Assembly: GCA_009760855.2 (NCBI GenBank)
Contig: WPIO01000020.1
Coordinates: 5,093,501-5,157,500, forward strand
Length of the DNA: 64,000 bases
Direction: 5' to 3'
Source: Cristatella mucedo
Taxonomy: Eukaryota > Bryozoa > Phylactolaemata > Cristatellidae
The number at the start of each line of letters is the position of its first letter. Position 1 is the first letter of the stretch. Position numbers and translations under genes: made by a program. The notes under the pieces were generated by a model that saw nothing but the letters and a program-made list of their open reading frames with translations, did not search any database and had not been told where the DNA came from. Of the stretch, positions 11,190 through 23,002 are shown one piece after another.

Positions 11190-13159
11190 CGTCACGGGCG
11201 TCTTTCGGCGGTGGTACCGACAAGTAGTGAATTTCGTGCAATTTGACGTGCTACTTGAGATGGCGGCTGCACGAAACCCAGTACTTGCACTTGGGACACA
11301 TGCAAGTGGCCGATGCTTTTGGCCGATGGAACTTCTTGTGATAGCGTAAATCCTTCGCTGACTTGCACCGAAACGGATAGACTGAACACAGAAAGTGCCA
11401 AAGTGCCACGGCTGTAGCAGACTTTCTCTTCAATTTGTGATTGCCTTTAGCATGGCCATCAGACAGTTGAATTTAGCCGTTAGACGATGCATTCCGGAAG
11501 GCAGGAGGCTACTGCCTCTGGCCCGAGAGTAAAAGTGTCTCTTTCTTAGTAGGTCCGGCAGTACTGCTGCTTGTTTCTTCTGTCGAAGCAATAGATACTT
11601 GTGGGCCATGTCCATAATAGCTATCGTGAGTGGAACGTAGATGAGATGAATGCAAAAACCAGGTTCTTCTGCTCACCAAATGTCATATTGGTCGGTACCA
11701 GCCACACCAAGCAAGGAAGACACGGTATCAAGTCTGCTGTTGTAATCGATGATGACAATGTGGTGAAGTTTAACATGCCGATTCAACAGGCGCCGTGTCG
11801 ATACCCAGTAGTCGCACCGGTTGCATTTGAGGTCATTTTCCGGCAAGGTTCCTGGCGTTTAATGTGTTTCGCAAACAGGTTCAACTTGTGTGCTAGGAAG
11901 GCACACTTTGTGCAACGAAACCGTTTGTGCTTATCCGACGACGGATTCTCATCAGCAGCTCCCAAAAATGAACCTCGCACGATTATTCGATATGAATTGT
12001 TTGAAGTGGCTAAATCCTGACCGTGACGCTTCTTTGGATGGTAAAGAACAGCAATTCTCCGGGCTGTCTTCGTGTCACAAAAGATGCAGTGATAACGTAC
12101 ACCATCAACTTTAGTGTTATTCATATTGTGATGAGCTTTCTTGCAGCTTTTCAAACTGCTTTCCGTCATGCAGATATCGGGTGCATAGGACATGTTATGA
12201 ATCCACTGCCTGTTAATAATGATACTAACACTTTGTTGCCTATGCTTTGACCTTATATGATTCTCCATGTCCTCATCTGTACCCGAATAAATCTGGCAGA
12301 CAGAAGATTTGTGGAGGTTCTGATGGTGGCGCATATGTAAGTGGACAAGGACGATCTGTCGGTCGCAGTTATCGTAGGCACACTGACCGCAGTGCTATTT
12401 GATCGGATTCGATGCCCCTTTATCCAGATGTTGTGCACTTTGATCGTCGGTTTCAGCTGTGTCATGCCCAATGACAACTTTCTGGCAGCCAGGAGCACTG
12501 TCACTGCCACAGTCGAGCAACGCTGTGTCAGTGGAACAGGAATCTGTTTGGCAGAATCTTGCTTGAGGATTATTAACCACGGTTATTCCGAGAGTACTAT
12601 CATTTGGATGTCTGCGCTTGATTTGCCGCCGAATCACAGCTCTCCATCTCGAAGAAAACCCACAGTAGTTACACTTGAAGCTTGATACCCGTGCAGGAGC
12701 AGTCGTTGCCGAGGCAGAAGCAGCCGTTGCCCATGCCGGTGCAGATATTGCTGGCGAAGGCACAGGTCCAGAAGGTGCTGACACCTTCTGGTCAGGTTGT
12801 CCATCAAGAGCTCCCATTGACAAATTCACCTCCAAGATGCGAGCTCCAGCAGCATTCCCGTGATCAGCAGCAATGTGCCTTTTAACCACCCACGATAGTT
12901 TGGAGCATTTGGAGCAGAGAGAACATTAGTAGCCCACGAGTCGACCAGACGTCTTCTTCATCTTAGCATTGTCACGGTCAGCAGGCACCTTTGCCTTACT
13001 GCCATGATGACCTACGACTTGGTGTATCCTCTTTTCACCAGCAGAAACCACATTAGTGCTATTGGTCGCAGCTGCAAGCTGCAGTGCCTCCTGATGAGGT
13101 TTAACCGTGTGCACTATAATCCATGCATCGCCAGAATCAGGCTGCTTCTGCTCCTTCAA
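11190..13159 (-). pseudogene. Multi-C2H2 zinc-finger protein gene, degraded, inside TIR transposon
   Basis: The minus strand encodes at least six recognisable C2H2 fingers. From the 5' side they include CSLCSKCSKLSWVVKRHIAA (~12.9 kb), FKCNYCGFSSRW...RRQIKRRH (~12.65), CGQCAYDNC...HLHMRHH (~12.35), YHCIFCDTKT...KKRH (~12.1), FRCTKCAFLAHK...KHIKRQE (~11.9), CNRCDYWVS...RHVKLHH (~11.8) and CPKCKYWVS...HVKLH (~11.3). Most keep C-X2-C-X12-H spacing. A Lys/Gln-rich stretch starts the frame at 13159, and an Ala/Pro/Ser-rich linker separates the first two fingers. Fingers recur in one frame across several in-frame stops, with at least one shift near 11.8 kb, so it does not look functional. C2H2 arrays normally bind DNA; which host gene it came from is unknown. 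Confidence 0.75.
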
Positions 13160-13608
13160 GGGAATTAGCTGGCTCTATTGAGTTTGGCTCATGATCAACG
13201 TATTTGCAATCGGGGGACCGAGCGGAAGTGTAACCGGCTAATTTCCGCCAAACCGGCCATACTCCGGCCATGCTGCCGCTCGCCATGCGGCCGAGCTAGG
13301 GTAAGACGAGCGGCAGTCAGGTTACACCTCTTTTTAACAATGCATGCGCCAACAATAACAGGGGAACTAAACAAGTCTACAGGGAGGGTCCGATACACGG
13401 TACACTATGGGGCGCAAGACGACGCAGCAAGCACCAACAAACGTGTTAGTTGGGGTCAGTCGGCATCTGCAGTCCTGTCGTTGTATCGACTTCGAATCTA
13501 ACAGTATGTGTGTACTCCGTCCAAAACCCGGCTGGCCGAGTAACTGCCTGGCTTGTCTGAGTCGACAACTACCATATATGCAAGCTTCCACTGAAAGATG
13601 CCATTTCA

Positions 13609-13666
13609 TGGGGGGGGGCTGTCATGAACATGCTACACGGGGGGGGGGTAACAGGGGGGATGTAGA
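13609..13666 (+). other. Three long G runs (G-quadruplex-prone)
   Basis: Runs of about 9, 10 and 6 guanines within ~55 bp, near the inner side of the right TIR. Such runs can fold as G-quadruplexes. Confidence 0.7.
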
Positions 13667-13773
13667 ATATACAAGTCACCAACGAACGAGCTATCCAGCT
13701 CTGCTTAGGCCTTGGGTTCTTGTTCCCTTGGATGTGTGGCAGCATCGCCGGAGCCTGTACGAATCCAGGTGCA

Positions 13774-13950
13774 TAACTCGGTGAGACAGGGAGCCTTCAA
13801 TAACACGACTTCCTTGGCCATCCTCCAGTACCCTAAAGCCCCTCTGACCTCATGTCACCAGACATGCCGTAGGTCTGAACCTGGCCTAGCCGGTGACTCT
13901 AACCCTTATTATAGCCACTGGTTCCAGCCAACCGAACCCAGCTTAGGTAC
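13774..13950. repeat. Right terminal inverted repeat
   Basis: Reverse complement of the left repeat, with scattered substitutions and small indels. A G-run-rich stretch lies ~110 bp inside it. Confidence 0.85.
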
Positions 13951-13956
13951 AAACAT
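13951..13956. repeat. Target-site duplication, right (AAACAT)
   Basis: Partner of 10454-10459. Downstream flank 'accac' matches the base order after the unoccupied target in the A2 unit. Confidence 0.85.
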
Positions 13957-14218
13957 ACCACAGCAGCCTGCTGGCAGAGATTTGAGCTTACTTGAATGAC
14001 AGACTCGGGTGCCAGCTGCAGCTAGCACCGATGAGCTAGTCAATAGGCATTGCACTCAGTTTATCTCATCCCTTGGTGATCGCCTGCATCACTCTGATCT
14101 TGAACATTCTTGGTGAGGCTGGTGAGCATATGAGAGTCGTACTTAGGGGGCTGTGATATTAGTTGGTAGGTGTGCACAATCGTCGACTGCTCAGAAATGG
14201 CTAGTCACAGATGTTACA

Positions 14219-14413
14219 CGAACTGCTCTCCTGACTCTGCTATGCTTCCCAGCTTGGCAACCTAATGCGTACCGAAAGCCGCTTAGGCTGTGAGTGCATT
14301 ATAAAAACTCTCCTGCCTAACACCAACATTGTCTTTATGGCTTTGTGGAGTTAAAGACGAATCTTTATGGTTTGTTGGAGTTAACGATGGAGATTCATTG
14401 CATTACATTACTT
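14219..14413 (+). mobile_element. LINE-B 3' tail
   Basis: Short 3' fragment of LINE-B ('aactgctctcctgactctgctatgcttcc...gaaagccgcttaggctgtgag') ending in CATTA repeats. It contains an internal ~30 bp near-duplication ('tctttatggctttgtggagtta' / 'tctttatggtttgttggagtta'). It sits within A1, and A2 and A3 lack it. Confidence 0.8.
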
Positions 14414-15187
14414 ACTCCATGACGTGATTATCACAAGTCCGGTGTCTGTTAGCTTTCCCATAAGCTGTATACTGGGTAATTTTGACTCGTTTAAGGTTAT
14501 TCCAGGGTATGAGCTGCTGGGACTTTAACCGAGGGTAGGGAACTTCAGAGCAGGTCCTTTGCTGGAAGAAGGTATTTTATTTTCAAGTTAGCATTTGCTT
14601 GCGAGGCCATTGCTTTTGGCAGTGCCATGCTGAGCCAATTAGTTGGTTTGTGGGTGTAAGCTTTTTCGGGCTACAGTTGTTTCTGGAAGCTTGCCCTTTT
14701 GGCTGTGTTTGTAGCCTCGAGAACACAGGACTCTGCTAAATTCCGTGTTGCAGGCATATTTACTGACCCTTTAATACCACGGATTTTAATTTTCCTTTAT
14801 TTCTAACTGTTTTCGATAGTTTTCCAGGATTACCTGGGATGCAATTGAGTATTTATAGACTGTTTAATTTGTCTTAATTCTTGCTTTCATTATCCTTAGG
14901 CCTTAGGAAGATTTCGCAGTCAGATTAAAACGCCCATAGTGAATTGTGCATTCGAAGTATCAGTTGTATTTCCCATTTGCTTCGGCGACAGATGAAATAT
15001 GTTATCATTTAAGATTCAACTCTTATCGTGAGTGAACCATTAGGTAACCTGGACATGTGCACAGAAGGACTTCTCATTCAAACTGGCGGCCGGTGAGGCA
15101 GAGTCAGCCGAGGCCACCGGTACCAGGTGTCTAGTAAAAGCAAAGGTCAGGTTGCTTAGCTGCAGAAGAGCACTAGTGGCAAGCGCC

Positions 15188-15251
15188 TAGGAAGAGATTT
15201 AGTTCTCTGAGGGCGCTTTATCGAGCCAACTATTATTATTGTTATTATTGT
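15188..15251 (+). mobile_element. L2 terminal stem-loop plus ATT tail
   Basis: Only the last ~60 bp of an L2 copy, with both stems intact. The A2 unit is uninterrupted at the corresponding place (about 17.605 kb: 'gaagagccttattggtattgtatatg'), giving an empty site. Confidence 0.85.
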
Positions 15252-15344
15252 ATATGCATGCAGCTTTTGATAGAGCCTTTACTCACGACTAGGGCACTTT
15301 GTAGGACTCACTGCGATATTGAAGCATGTCGTAGCTCTTATTTT

Positions 15345-15449
15345 AAAAAGATCTTCCCTTTGCACCAAATGTAAAGCGCCTAGAGAGAGAGTGATTTAGT
15401 TCTCCGAGGGTACTTTATCCAGTGCATTATTATTATTATTATTACTATT
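15345..15449 (+). mobile_element. L2 terminal stem-loop plus ATT tail
   Basis: A second very short L2 3' end, ~95 bp after the previous one, again plus strand, at the very end of unit A1. The inner loop carries a small insertion. Confidence 0.85.
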
Positions 15450-17700
15450 AGAGGTCATGCTATTCCTAGGAGGGTGTGGCTGACGATGGTCATTTACCTT
15501 GCCAATTTCCCAGTGCTGGTTTGATCTAGCGGCTAAGGTGCTCGCCCCGACCAAGGTCTGGCTGAGGTCGTGGGCTCTAGCCCCGAGGCATACGTGAATC
15601 GCCTGAATAAAGGTTGAGTTCTCTTAGTGTGCTATACAAACAAACTATACATACATCTATTTATATTTTAAGATTTTGTTTATTGTCCATTGAGTTTTCT
15701 TCAAAGAGTTATTTGTTGTATCGTCAGAGCTGCTACAGTAGAATTACGCCAACGTTAACAAAAGCTAATGGAGTGTCATACAATTTCAATGCTTCTTGCA
15801 TGGCACTAAGAATTAACAGCCAAGCAATACCAAAAATACAGGCTGCTATACGGGTCAGAAGCTTGGATAGCATGAGTTGTGATTAGCTCTGTAAGCATAT
15901 ATTAACAGGTGCATGCCTCGAATTATATCAAAAATAGGATTTGGTGTCGCTTGACTGGGACTGCCACCCCATCCTAAAGGTCACACGTTTACAAAAAAGT
16001 GTGGCTTCGGCTTTCAAAGTGGGGAGTGGCAGCTTTAGATGAAGCAGGGAGATCGATACCGGGTCAGGGGCCATCGACAGCGATAGCAGCAGGGCCATCA
16101 TTCAAGGTTCCAGAGCTGTCGGCAGACGCATTGGCATGGCCATTGATGGCAGCAACACTGCCAGCACTTGCTACAGCAAGGCTATCAGTAGTGATGGGCT
16201 AGGGCAGCCATCGAGGCTCCGTAGCCGTTGTTACGAGTGTTTGAGGTCAGGCACCATATCGTTCGTTGGCACCATATCGTACAGGTATCAGCCACCTTGA
16301 CATACTTTGGCTGCAAAGAGTCACGTTCAAGTCTAATTCTATGCCTTCTTCACTGTCATATTTCCAGAAATTTGTGTCCAGTAAACGGACGGGGTCCGGC
16401 ATGTTTCCAATTGTATCTGCACCAAAACGGGAGATGTCAGGTTAAGGCCTCTGAAGCCAAGGTTTAGAGGAACGACGTCTCCCACGAACACACCACTGTA
16501 GACTTGTGGCAGTGAATCAAGCTGAGCTGAGTAAAGGACAAAGGTGACTGTTGCAGCTAGCGCCGATGAGCCGGGCAACCGGCATAGCACCTAGTTTTCG
16601 CCTCCCTTGCAGTGGGTTCGTGCCTCGTTCTGATGTTGTTCATTCTTGGTGGCACGAGTGAGCATCTGAGAGTTGTGCTCTCGGTGTTGTATTATTAGTT
16701 GGTAGGTTTCCTCGATGGAGTGGTTGTGACGAAAGAACTTGGAAGTAAGACTTACTGCGCAATCGTCACTCGCTCGGAGATGTCCGGTCATCTAAGTCAG
16801 CTTACTCAATCGCTTGATTACAACTTTTCATTATGTCCTTTTTCTAATACCCATGTTAATTGGGTTATTTCAACTCATGCATACTTATTCTCACAGGCGA
16901 GTGGCTAAGACATAAATCGAGGTTATGGAACTTCAGAGCAAGTCTTTCGTTCGAACAAGGTACCTTCATTTTCATGGCAGAGTTACCTTGCTATGCTATT
17001 GCTTGTCACAGGGCCTTACAGAGCTGATGAACATGTTTGTTGACCTGAGGTATTGCATATCTGAGTTGTTTCTGAATGCTTGCTGTTGGCTATGTAGGTA
17101 GTTGAGAACACAGGTTTCCTATAATTTCCAAATGACAGGAATGTTTACTAACCCATTCTGCCAATGTATTTTAGTTTTCACTTTTGCTAGTGGCTTTCCT
17201 TAGATATTTACGATTGCATGGGATGCCATCATGTATTTATATACTCTTTATTTAGGTTCCTTTCCTGCTTCCATTTTCCTCAGGAGTTAGCAAGAGTTCT
17301 GAGTCAGATTAACTTCACTTCCTGAAGTTTCTATCAGCTGTAATCAGTTGTATTTCCCATTCGATTCGTCGTGTTGCTAACTGGCTACAGATGAGATATG
17401 TTATCAGGTAAGATTAATCTCATACCGTGAGAGAACCAGTAGGTAACTATTATTATTATGTTATTATTAACCTGGATTAGTGCACAGAAGGCTTCCACCG
17501 TAGATGTGGAACCGGTGAGGCAGAGGCTGCCAAGGCGACTGGTATCTCGAGTCAAGTAAGAGTTATCGTCAGCTCGTTCAGCTGCAGAAGAGCCTTATTG
17601 GTATTGTATATGTATGATGTTGGCAATAGAGCCTTCCCTTGTGAAGGACAAGAATTCTAAGACTTACTGCGATGTCAAAGCATTTCATTGCTCCAATTTG
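15450..17700. repeat. Tandem A unit, copy A2
   Basis: About 2.25 kb including one SINE. It preserves the segment 15.70-15.98 kb shared with A1, A3 and A4 ('aagaatta-acagccaagcaata'), a GGC/ATC-rich stretch at 16.06-16.22 kb, and an end at 17.39-17.70 kb matching the end of A1. It supplies the unoccupied target for the TIR transposon at 16486-16491. No coding function is recognised. Confidence 0.8.
15511..15650 (+). mobile_element. tRNA-derived SINE S1, copy a
   Basis: The head resembles a tRNA: an A-box-like 'tggtttgatctagcggctaagg' and a B-box-like 'gggctctagcccc'. A short body leads to the 3' end 'cgcctgaataaaggttgagttctctta', which resembles the L2 stem-loop. It interrupts unit A2; A1 has no SINE at the matching position near 9.46 kb. 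Confidence 0.85.
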
Positions 17701-17975
17701 AAGAGAGGTTTGGTTATTCCTATGAGGGCGTGGCTAACAAAGGGCTAGTCATTGTATCATCAAAGCTGCTCAGGCCCACATTGATTACAGCCAATCGGAA
17801 GTCATAAGAGTTAAAGGCTTCTTGCACGACCCTAAGAATAAAAAACCAAGCAATACAAGAAATGCAGGCTTCTGTATGGACCAAATGCTAGGAAAGCTTA
17901 ACAGTTCTTGTTAGCTCTTCAAGCACACAATATGTAGGTGGGTACCTCAAATTTCCTCAGAAGCTGGCTTTGCTG

Positions 17976-18284
17976 TTATTTGAATGTGCCTGTCTGTGCT
18001 CCTCCTAAAGCATCTGCACCTGTTTGTTTATAAACGTAGCTGTGTCTGTCAAAGTGCTTAGTGGCTGCTTTAGATGTAGCAGGGCGATCGGGCTTAGGGG
18101 TCATTGACCCCTCAGGTGGCAGCTGGGCTTTCGAGGTTGCAGGGCTGTAGGTAGCCTCGTTGGCTGGACTATCGATGGCTGTAGTATTGATTTCAGTTGC
18201 TACAACAGGGCTATCGGTAGTGACAGTAGGGCCAGCCATCGACGTTTTGTTGCTGTTCGCACCAGCTGGAAATGATCCGGCCAC
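17976..18284 (-). CDS. Thr/Ser/Ala/Pro-rich frame in A3 (hypothetical)
   Basis: 102 codons of low-complexity, Thr/Ser/Ala-rich sequence built from loose repeats such as TTDSPVVATE, TAIDSPANEA and YSPATSKA. The corresponding segments in A1 and A2 show similar fragments (VVATDG in A1, SLAVASAG in A2) but with shifted frames or stops, so the reading frame is not conserved. Either it was once coding and has decayed, or GGC/GAT-type repetition keeps it open. No signal peptide or domain is visible. Confidence 0.25.
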   Translation of the reverse strand: MAGSFPAGANSNKTSMAGPTVTTDSPVVATEINTTAIDSPANEATYSPATSKAQLPPEGSMTPKPDRPATSKAATKHFDRHSYVYKQTGADALGGAQTGTFK

Positions 18285-18798
18285 TCACGGCTCGTCAGCT
18301 ATGTCACTTGCCATATGTCTCCTCGAGATAGACTGACTAGAAATGGTCAGTGTTTGAGTCCAATTTTTTGTCTTCTTTAAATTTTATATTCCGGGATCAC
18401 TCGTCTGAATTCACTGTGCTGACAATTAGCCTTTCACTGAAAATACACCACAGAAGCCCGGTGGCACAGAATAGAGCTTACTCTTGTAACGGACTTGTGT
18501 GCCAGCTGGAGCTAGCACTAATGAACTGGTTAGCAGGCACTGGCTAGCACTCAGTTGGTATCTCGTCTTGGATAGCTCCTCTGATTCACTTTGATTGCGT
18601 GCATTCTTTTTGTGACGAGTGAGTGTCCGAGAGTTGCCCTCTAGGGAGTGTGATATTAGTTCTTTGGCTGGAACGAGGAAGTTGTTTTTAATGTGAGGAG
18701 TTAGAAGTAAGTCTTACAGTACCATTATTGCATTCTCTGAAGTGGCAAGTGATGTATGTTCTCTTAATCAAACTATTGCTTCATTATCAGCATTCTAT

Positions 18799-18936
18799 GC
18801 CCAGCTAGTTTGATTCAGCGGTTAAGGTGCTTGCCCCATCCAAGGTCTGGCTGAGGTCGTGGGCTCGAGCCCCAAGGCATATGTGAAGCACCTGAATAGA
18901 GACAAATTCTCTTGGGGGCTATACAAATTAATTTAT
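18799..18936 (+). mobile_element. tRNA-derived SINE S1, copy b
   Basis: Has an A-box-like 'tttgattcagcggttaagg' and a B-box-like 'gggctcgagcccc', then the L2-like end with a shortened inner stem, then AT-rich DNA. It is inserted in A3 where A2 has no SINE. Confidence 0.85.
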
Positions 18937-19263
18937 TTTTTGTATAAATGAATTATGTATTCTACGTTCTGTAAGCCTCACAATACCCTTTGGATGTGGT
19001 TATTTCTACTTGTTAATGTTTGTGGCAGCATAGGAGTGGCTAAGACTTAAATCGAGCATGGAAAACTTCGGAGAGAACCTTTATTGGAATTGGGTTGCCT
19101 TCATTTACAAGTTAGGGTTAGCTTGCAAGCCTACTGCTTTTTACACAGCCGTATATAACCAACTACATATGTTTTCCGGCATCAAATATTTTTGGGCCAT
19201 GGTTGTTCCTGGATGCTTGCTTTGTTAGGTGTGGAGCTAACTTCCAGAACTTCAGCATCATTT

Positions 19264-21290
19264 GAGAGTTCGTTGATTTTCTTTCTAAGAGCTAGTCATT
19301 GTGTCGTCCGAGCTGCTACAGTGGAATCAGACAAGTATTGAAGGAGCTAGCCTGAAGTGGTACAATTTAAATGCTTCTTGCATACCCCTAACAATAAACA
19401 GTGAAGCGATAAAAAAAATGCATGCTCTTATATGAGTCAAATGTGTGGAAACCGTAAGTCTCGATGAGTTCTTCGAGTAGGCATTAGCTAGGTGCTTTTC
19501 TCAAAATGTTCCCGAAACCCGGGTTTGCCTTTCTTTGACTTTGACTGCCACAGCTCCTCCTGAAGCTTCTTCACCTGGTTAATAATAACCTGCTATCAAT
19601 GACCATGGCTGTCACTCTCGAAGTTTTTAGCAGTCGCGTCAGATGTTGCAGGGTGATAAGTACCGGCTCAAGGGCTATTAACCACGATGGCAGCAGGACT
19701 GTCTTTCGAGGTATCAATCAAGCCTGGGACTAGGTTAACTTGGCCGTCATGGCATTGGCATTGTGGGATTGCATCAGTAGCTATGGCAGAGCCATCGGCA
19801 GTAGAAGCAGAGCCTGCCATCTAGGCTCTTTGCTGTAGGCCCCAGCAGGACGTGATCAGGTGACACGTCATTCGTGTGAAAGGAAGCTGAAACCCCAGGC
19901 CCTAAACAGGCAGGTCATGAAGTGACAAGATCTTTTTATATCTATGATTAGCTACCTCTCAAGAGGTCGAAGCCCAGCCCCTCATATGCATAATTCCTGA
20001 TTTTCAGGATTACTACGTTGCCTCGAGTCACGTCGTGGCTTTGACACGAGTTGACTCTAGGTGTTTCTTATCTTTACAGTCAAAATTGTAAATATTCGCT
20101 TTGCCAAAATGTAAAGAGCTGCAGTCGTGACTGAGGGAATAGATACGATTTTTTAAGACTAGTCCAAAATGAGCAGATGCCTATGTGGCCAGGTTACCTG
20201 AAAACACTGCCTGCACGTAGCTTGGTTTAATTTTATTTCTCTGAATGAGCCTAACTTGTAATTTTTAGAGATCGGAAACTCATATGAGAATGTTAAAAAC
20301 TAGACTAATAGTTTATACTGAAGGAGTTGCAGCCTGGCATCCCAAGCCTGGGATGTGCACGAGCATAACAGGTACCCTTTCGGTGCCTAAATACCTCCTT
20401 TAGCTCACATACAAATTGCTTCTGCTTCTCGACAACCAACTCACTCACCAAATATATATATATTAGCGAGATAATTACTTATTAATTGGAAGTAAAAACA
20501 CTCTTTAAAAAACCAACTGCATAGCCATGCACTCATTATACTTTTTACTGCATACAATTAATACATACTGAAAAAACTACCACTGAAGTAAGGTATGCCG
20601 AAAGTGCTGCCCGTGCAGCAGATGGCATTATTACGGCCGATTCAACTACTCACCGATCTGCTGAAGTGAGTTATGTCAAAAGAGCTGCCCATGCTGCTTA
20701 GTTTAAGGTAAGCTTGCTTACCAATCGCTCACTACATCAACGCAAATTGCCGAGAGAAATTGTTTGTGGGCCTCAGATATTTCGGGCAGTTTTGTTTCTA
20801 TAGCATTGATCAGTTCAATATGTAGCTAGCTGCTCAAAGTCTGGGCTTTGTCAAATGCAAAAGGAGGACATCGTCTACTCGGAAGATTCCCAAAGGTGTC
20901 CTGGTTTATGTCTCAGGGCTAGTGGTTCAGCTTGGGTATCAATTAGTGTTTGCAGTGGCACTGTCCATTTTCTCGAGCTCCGGTTGCCTTAGCTTTATGC
21001 AAAGTCTGCACTAGAGAAACAGATTAGGTTTTATAAATTAACGTTATGAGCAGATTTCATAATGATGTTACCCATTTCTTCATCATTTTTCTTACTATCA
21101 TCATACTTAATATGTTTTGCATTTGGACTAAGCTCTTACAGCAAGTAAACTAAAACGTGACCTGGAATAGTGCAAAGAGGCATGCAGGTAGCTGCTAGTG
21201 AGGGGATGTGCCTTGGCTACTAGTACCATTCACCAAGTAAATGTAAAGGTAAGCTAATAAAGCTTCAGAAGATTTCTCACTTGATAATGT
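19264..21290. repeat. Tandem A unit, copy A4 (most diverged)
   Basis: Shares 'gagctagtcattgtgtcgtccgagctgctac' and the following ~300 bp with A2 and A3. It also shares the unit's last ~130 bp (21.16-21.29 kb) with A1 and A2. The middle (about 19.9-20.8 kb) is not alignable by eye and contains a short two-copy repeat near 20.58-20.68 kb. It abuts the partial B repeat. Confidence 0.7.
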
Positions 21291-21860
21291 GGTTTATTCT
21301 TGGCACTTTATAACGGACATGGTTATGATAATGACTTTGTTTATTAATTGAATCGGATGCTTTAGGAAACTGCAACTTGCAAGGCAGTCCACATGCTGTC
21401 AACTCGACCTACATGTAATTGCGAGCTCGTTCTGAAAAATCACACTTCTAGGTACTTAAAGTGTCACTAATCAAGGCTGATGCTCGACTGTTCCTTCAAA
21501 ATGCTGGAAAATAGTACTGCATGAACCTCTTAGTTTTCTGATCAACTACTTGATATTCGATCGCAATTCTCTTCCGCAAATGTCAGGTGCCTTGACAAAG
21601 ATAAGGCTATATGAGGGTGCTCTTGCAAATGTGTTATTATTTATATTACTATTGTTAGTGTAGTTTTTATAATCTGAATGGTAAGATTTATGATTAAATC
21701 AACTGGCTAATCAGCTATTTAATATTATTTTTGGAAACTTGGCTTATGAAAGAATATGGTCATAGAATCCAATGGAGTTCACAGAATAGTTTCCTCTTGC
21801 CTCACAATGTCTTCAGGAGAGTAATTTTCAAACCCGGGTGTAGCTAGACGAGCTGGCATG
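21290..21860. repeat. Partial B repeat at start of duplicon copy 1
   Basis: Matches the 3' half of the B unit that is tandemly repeated at 45.9-54.0 kb. Shared words include 'ttatgataatgactttg', 'aggtacttaaagtgtcactaatcaagg' and 'ccttgacaaagataaggc'. As in copy 2, the B repeat leads directly into the 148 bp satellite. Confidence 0.8.
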
Positions 21861-23002
21861 GCTCAGCAGACCGGCTTAGGCTTAAGTAAACATTTTGGGG
21901 CCTGCTCTAAGATATGCCAAGTGAATCTTTATTCACAGCAAGCTTCGGGCATCCGAATTATGACTTCAACTACTACAGAAGGCTTTTCAGGAATATTTCA
22001 CACGGCTTCTAGTACTTGGACCGTAAATGGGTGTGCCTTTGGTGGTGGCTACCGGGCCATCTGTGGTGATGGCAGGGCTATCCATAGTGGTGGCATAGCC
22101 ACCGCTGCAAATGACTGGGCTTCGATCGTGGTAGCACGACCATCATAGCACGACCATCGAGCAGGCTACTCGGTCATCGGCGATAGAGGCCAAGCCATCC
22201 ATTGAGCAACAGCAAGTGTTTGATTCTGAAGTGTTTGATCCCATCGATTGCACCACTTCGCAGCTGATGCGTGTGCACTAAAGCATTCGTGGCCATCTGC
22301 TGGACTAACCAAAAGAATGTCTCCACTGGCAAGCATGATTGCATGCAAGATAATCACTTGTGATATGTGGGACACTCTTGATTGTGCTACTACGTTTGTA
22401 GCAAGAGATCTTGAAAAACTATTTACCAATATACAGCTACAGCCTCACTGTACAAAAGCACCATCCTGTATGATGTCTTATACCAAAGCATCAGTTGCCT
22501 TAAGAGGCTGGCCTTTTCTGGACGAGGTGCTTGATGTTTGCAAACATGAGCAATCTTTTCCAGGCAACTACCTGGTCTGCGTCTGATTTGCTCTTAAAGG
22601 AGCATCCTGAAAACAGTTACCATCCACTGCACCAGTCATTTGCCTCCACTCGCAATTATTTTGCACAGTACTTTTTTTTATTCGCTTACCATTTTTGTAC
22701 AACGAATTTCCAGTTCTAATGCATTTGAGCTACATGACCAAGCCACTGCCTGGCTGACGGTTGTGGAGCTCATGCAGGTCCGCATTCCGTTCATGAGACC
22801 TGTTAAATGATTGTGCAGCTCTTGCATGTGCACCATCCTCTCATCAGGCACGTGCAAGATCATAGGATTGGTTGTCAACTTTGGCAGCATTTGTGCATAT
22901 TATGTGTTTATTTCTGACAATAATGATGTAGTTGACTGTGCCACTGCATAGCTGCTTGGTTTCCAGCTCTTCCATGAGTGCCACCATTCGCGGGCATTTG
23001 CT

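Larger units (their letters stand above)
10460..13950. mobile_element. DNA transposon with ~175 bp TIRs carrying zinc-finger cargo
   Basis: A 3491 bp element bounded by long inverted repeats (10460-10632 and 13774-13950) that begin GTACC and match at roughly 80% by eye. It is flanked by a perfect 6 bp direct repeat, AAACAT. The paralogous A2 unit shows the uninterrupted target at 16486-16491 (GAACAC, two transitions from the duplicated site) with matching flanks. Inside, the minus strand carries a degraded multi-C2H2 zinc-finger gene. I find no DDE transposase, so the copy is probably non-autonomous and the zinc-finger gene is cargo. A 6 bp duplication does not match hAT (8), Mutator (8-10), Kolobok (TTAA) or mariner (TA); the superfamily is open. 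Confidence 0.85.
9391..15448. repeat. Tandem A unit, copy A1 (enlarged by insertions)
   Basis: First of about four copies of a ~2 kb unit. It starts with 'ggttatccctaggagggcatgactg', also present near 15.46 and 17.71 kb. The order is: a conserved ~300 bp segment (9.50-9.78 kb), a segment that reads Thr/Ser/Ala-rich on the minus strand in copy A3, and a 3' part ending near 15.35 kb. Insertions are an L2 tail (10.05-10.27), a TIR transposon (10.46-13.95), a LINE-B tail (14.22-14.41) and two L2 tails (15.19 and 15.35). Without them the unit is about 2 kb. Confidence 0.8.
17702..19250. repeat. Tandem A unit, copy A3
   Basis: About 1.55 kb, shorter than A2 because part of the 3' half is missing. 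It contains SINE S1 copy b and the best-preserved minus-strand frame of the A units. Confidence 0.8.

Noticed and set aside
11190-13159. Intact host zinc-finger gene
   Set aside because: Several stops and at least one shift interrupt the finger array, and it lies wholly within a transposon bounded by TIRs and a target duplication.
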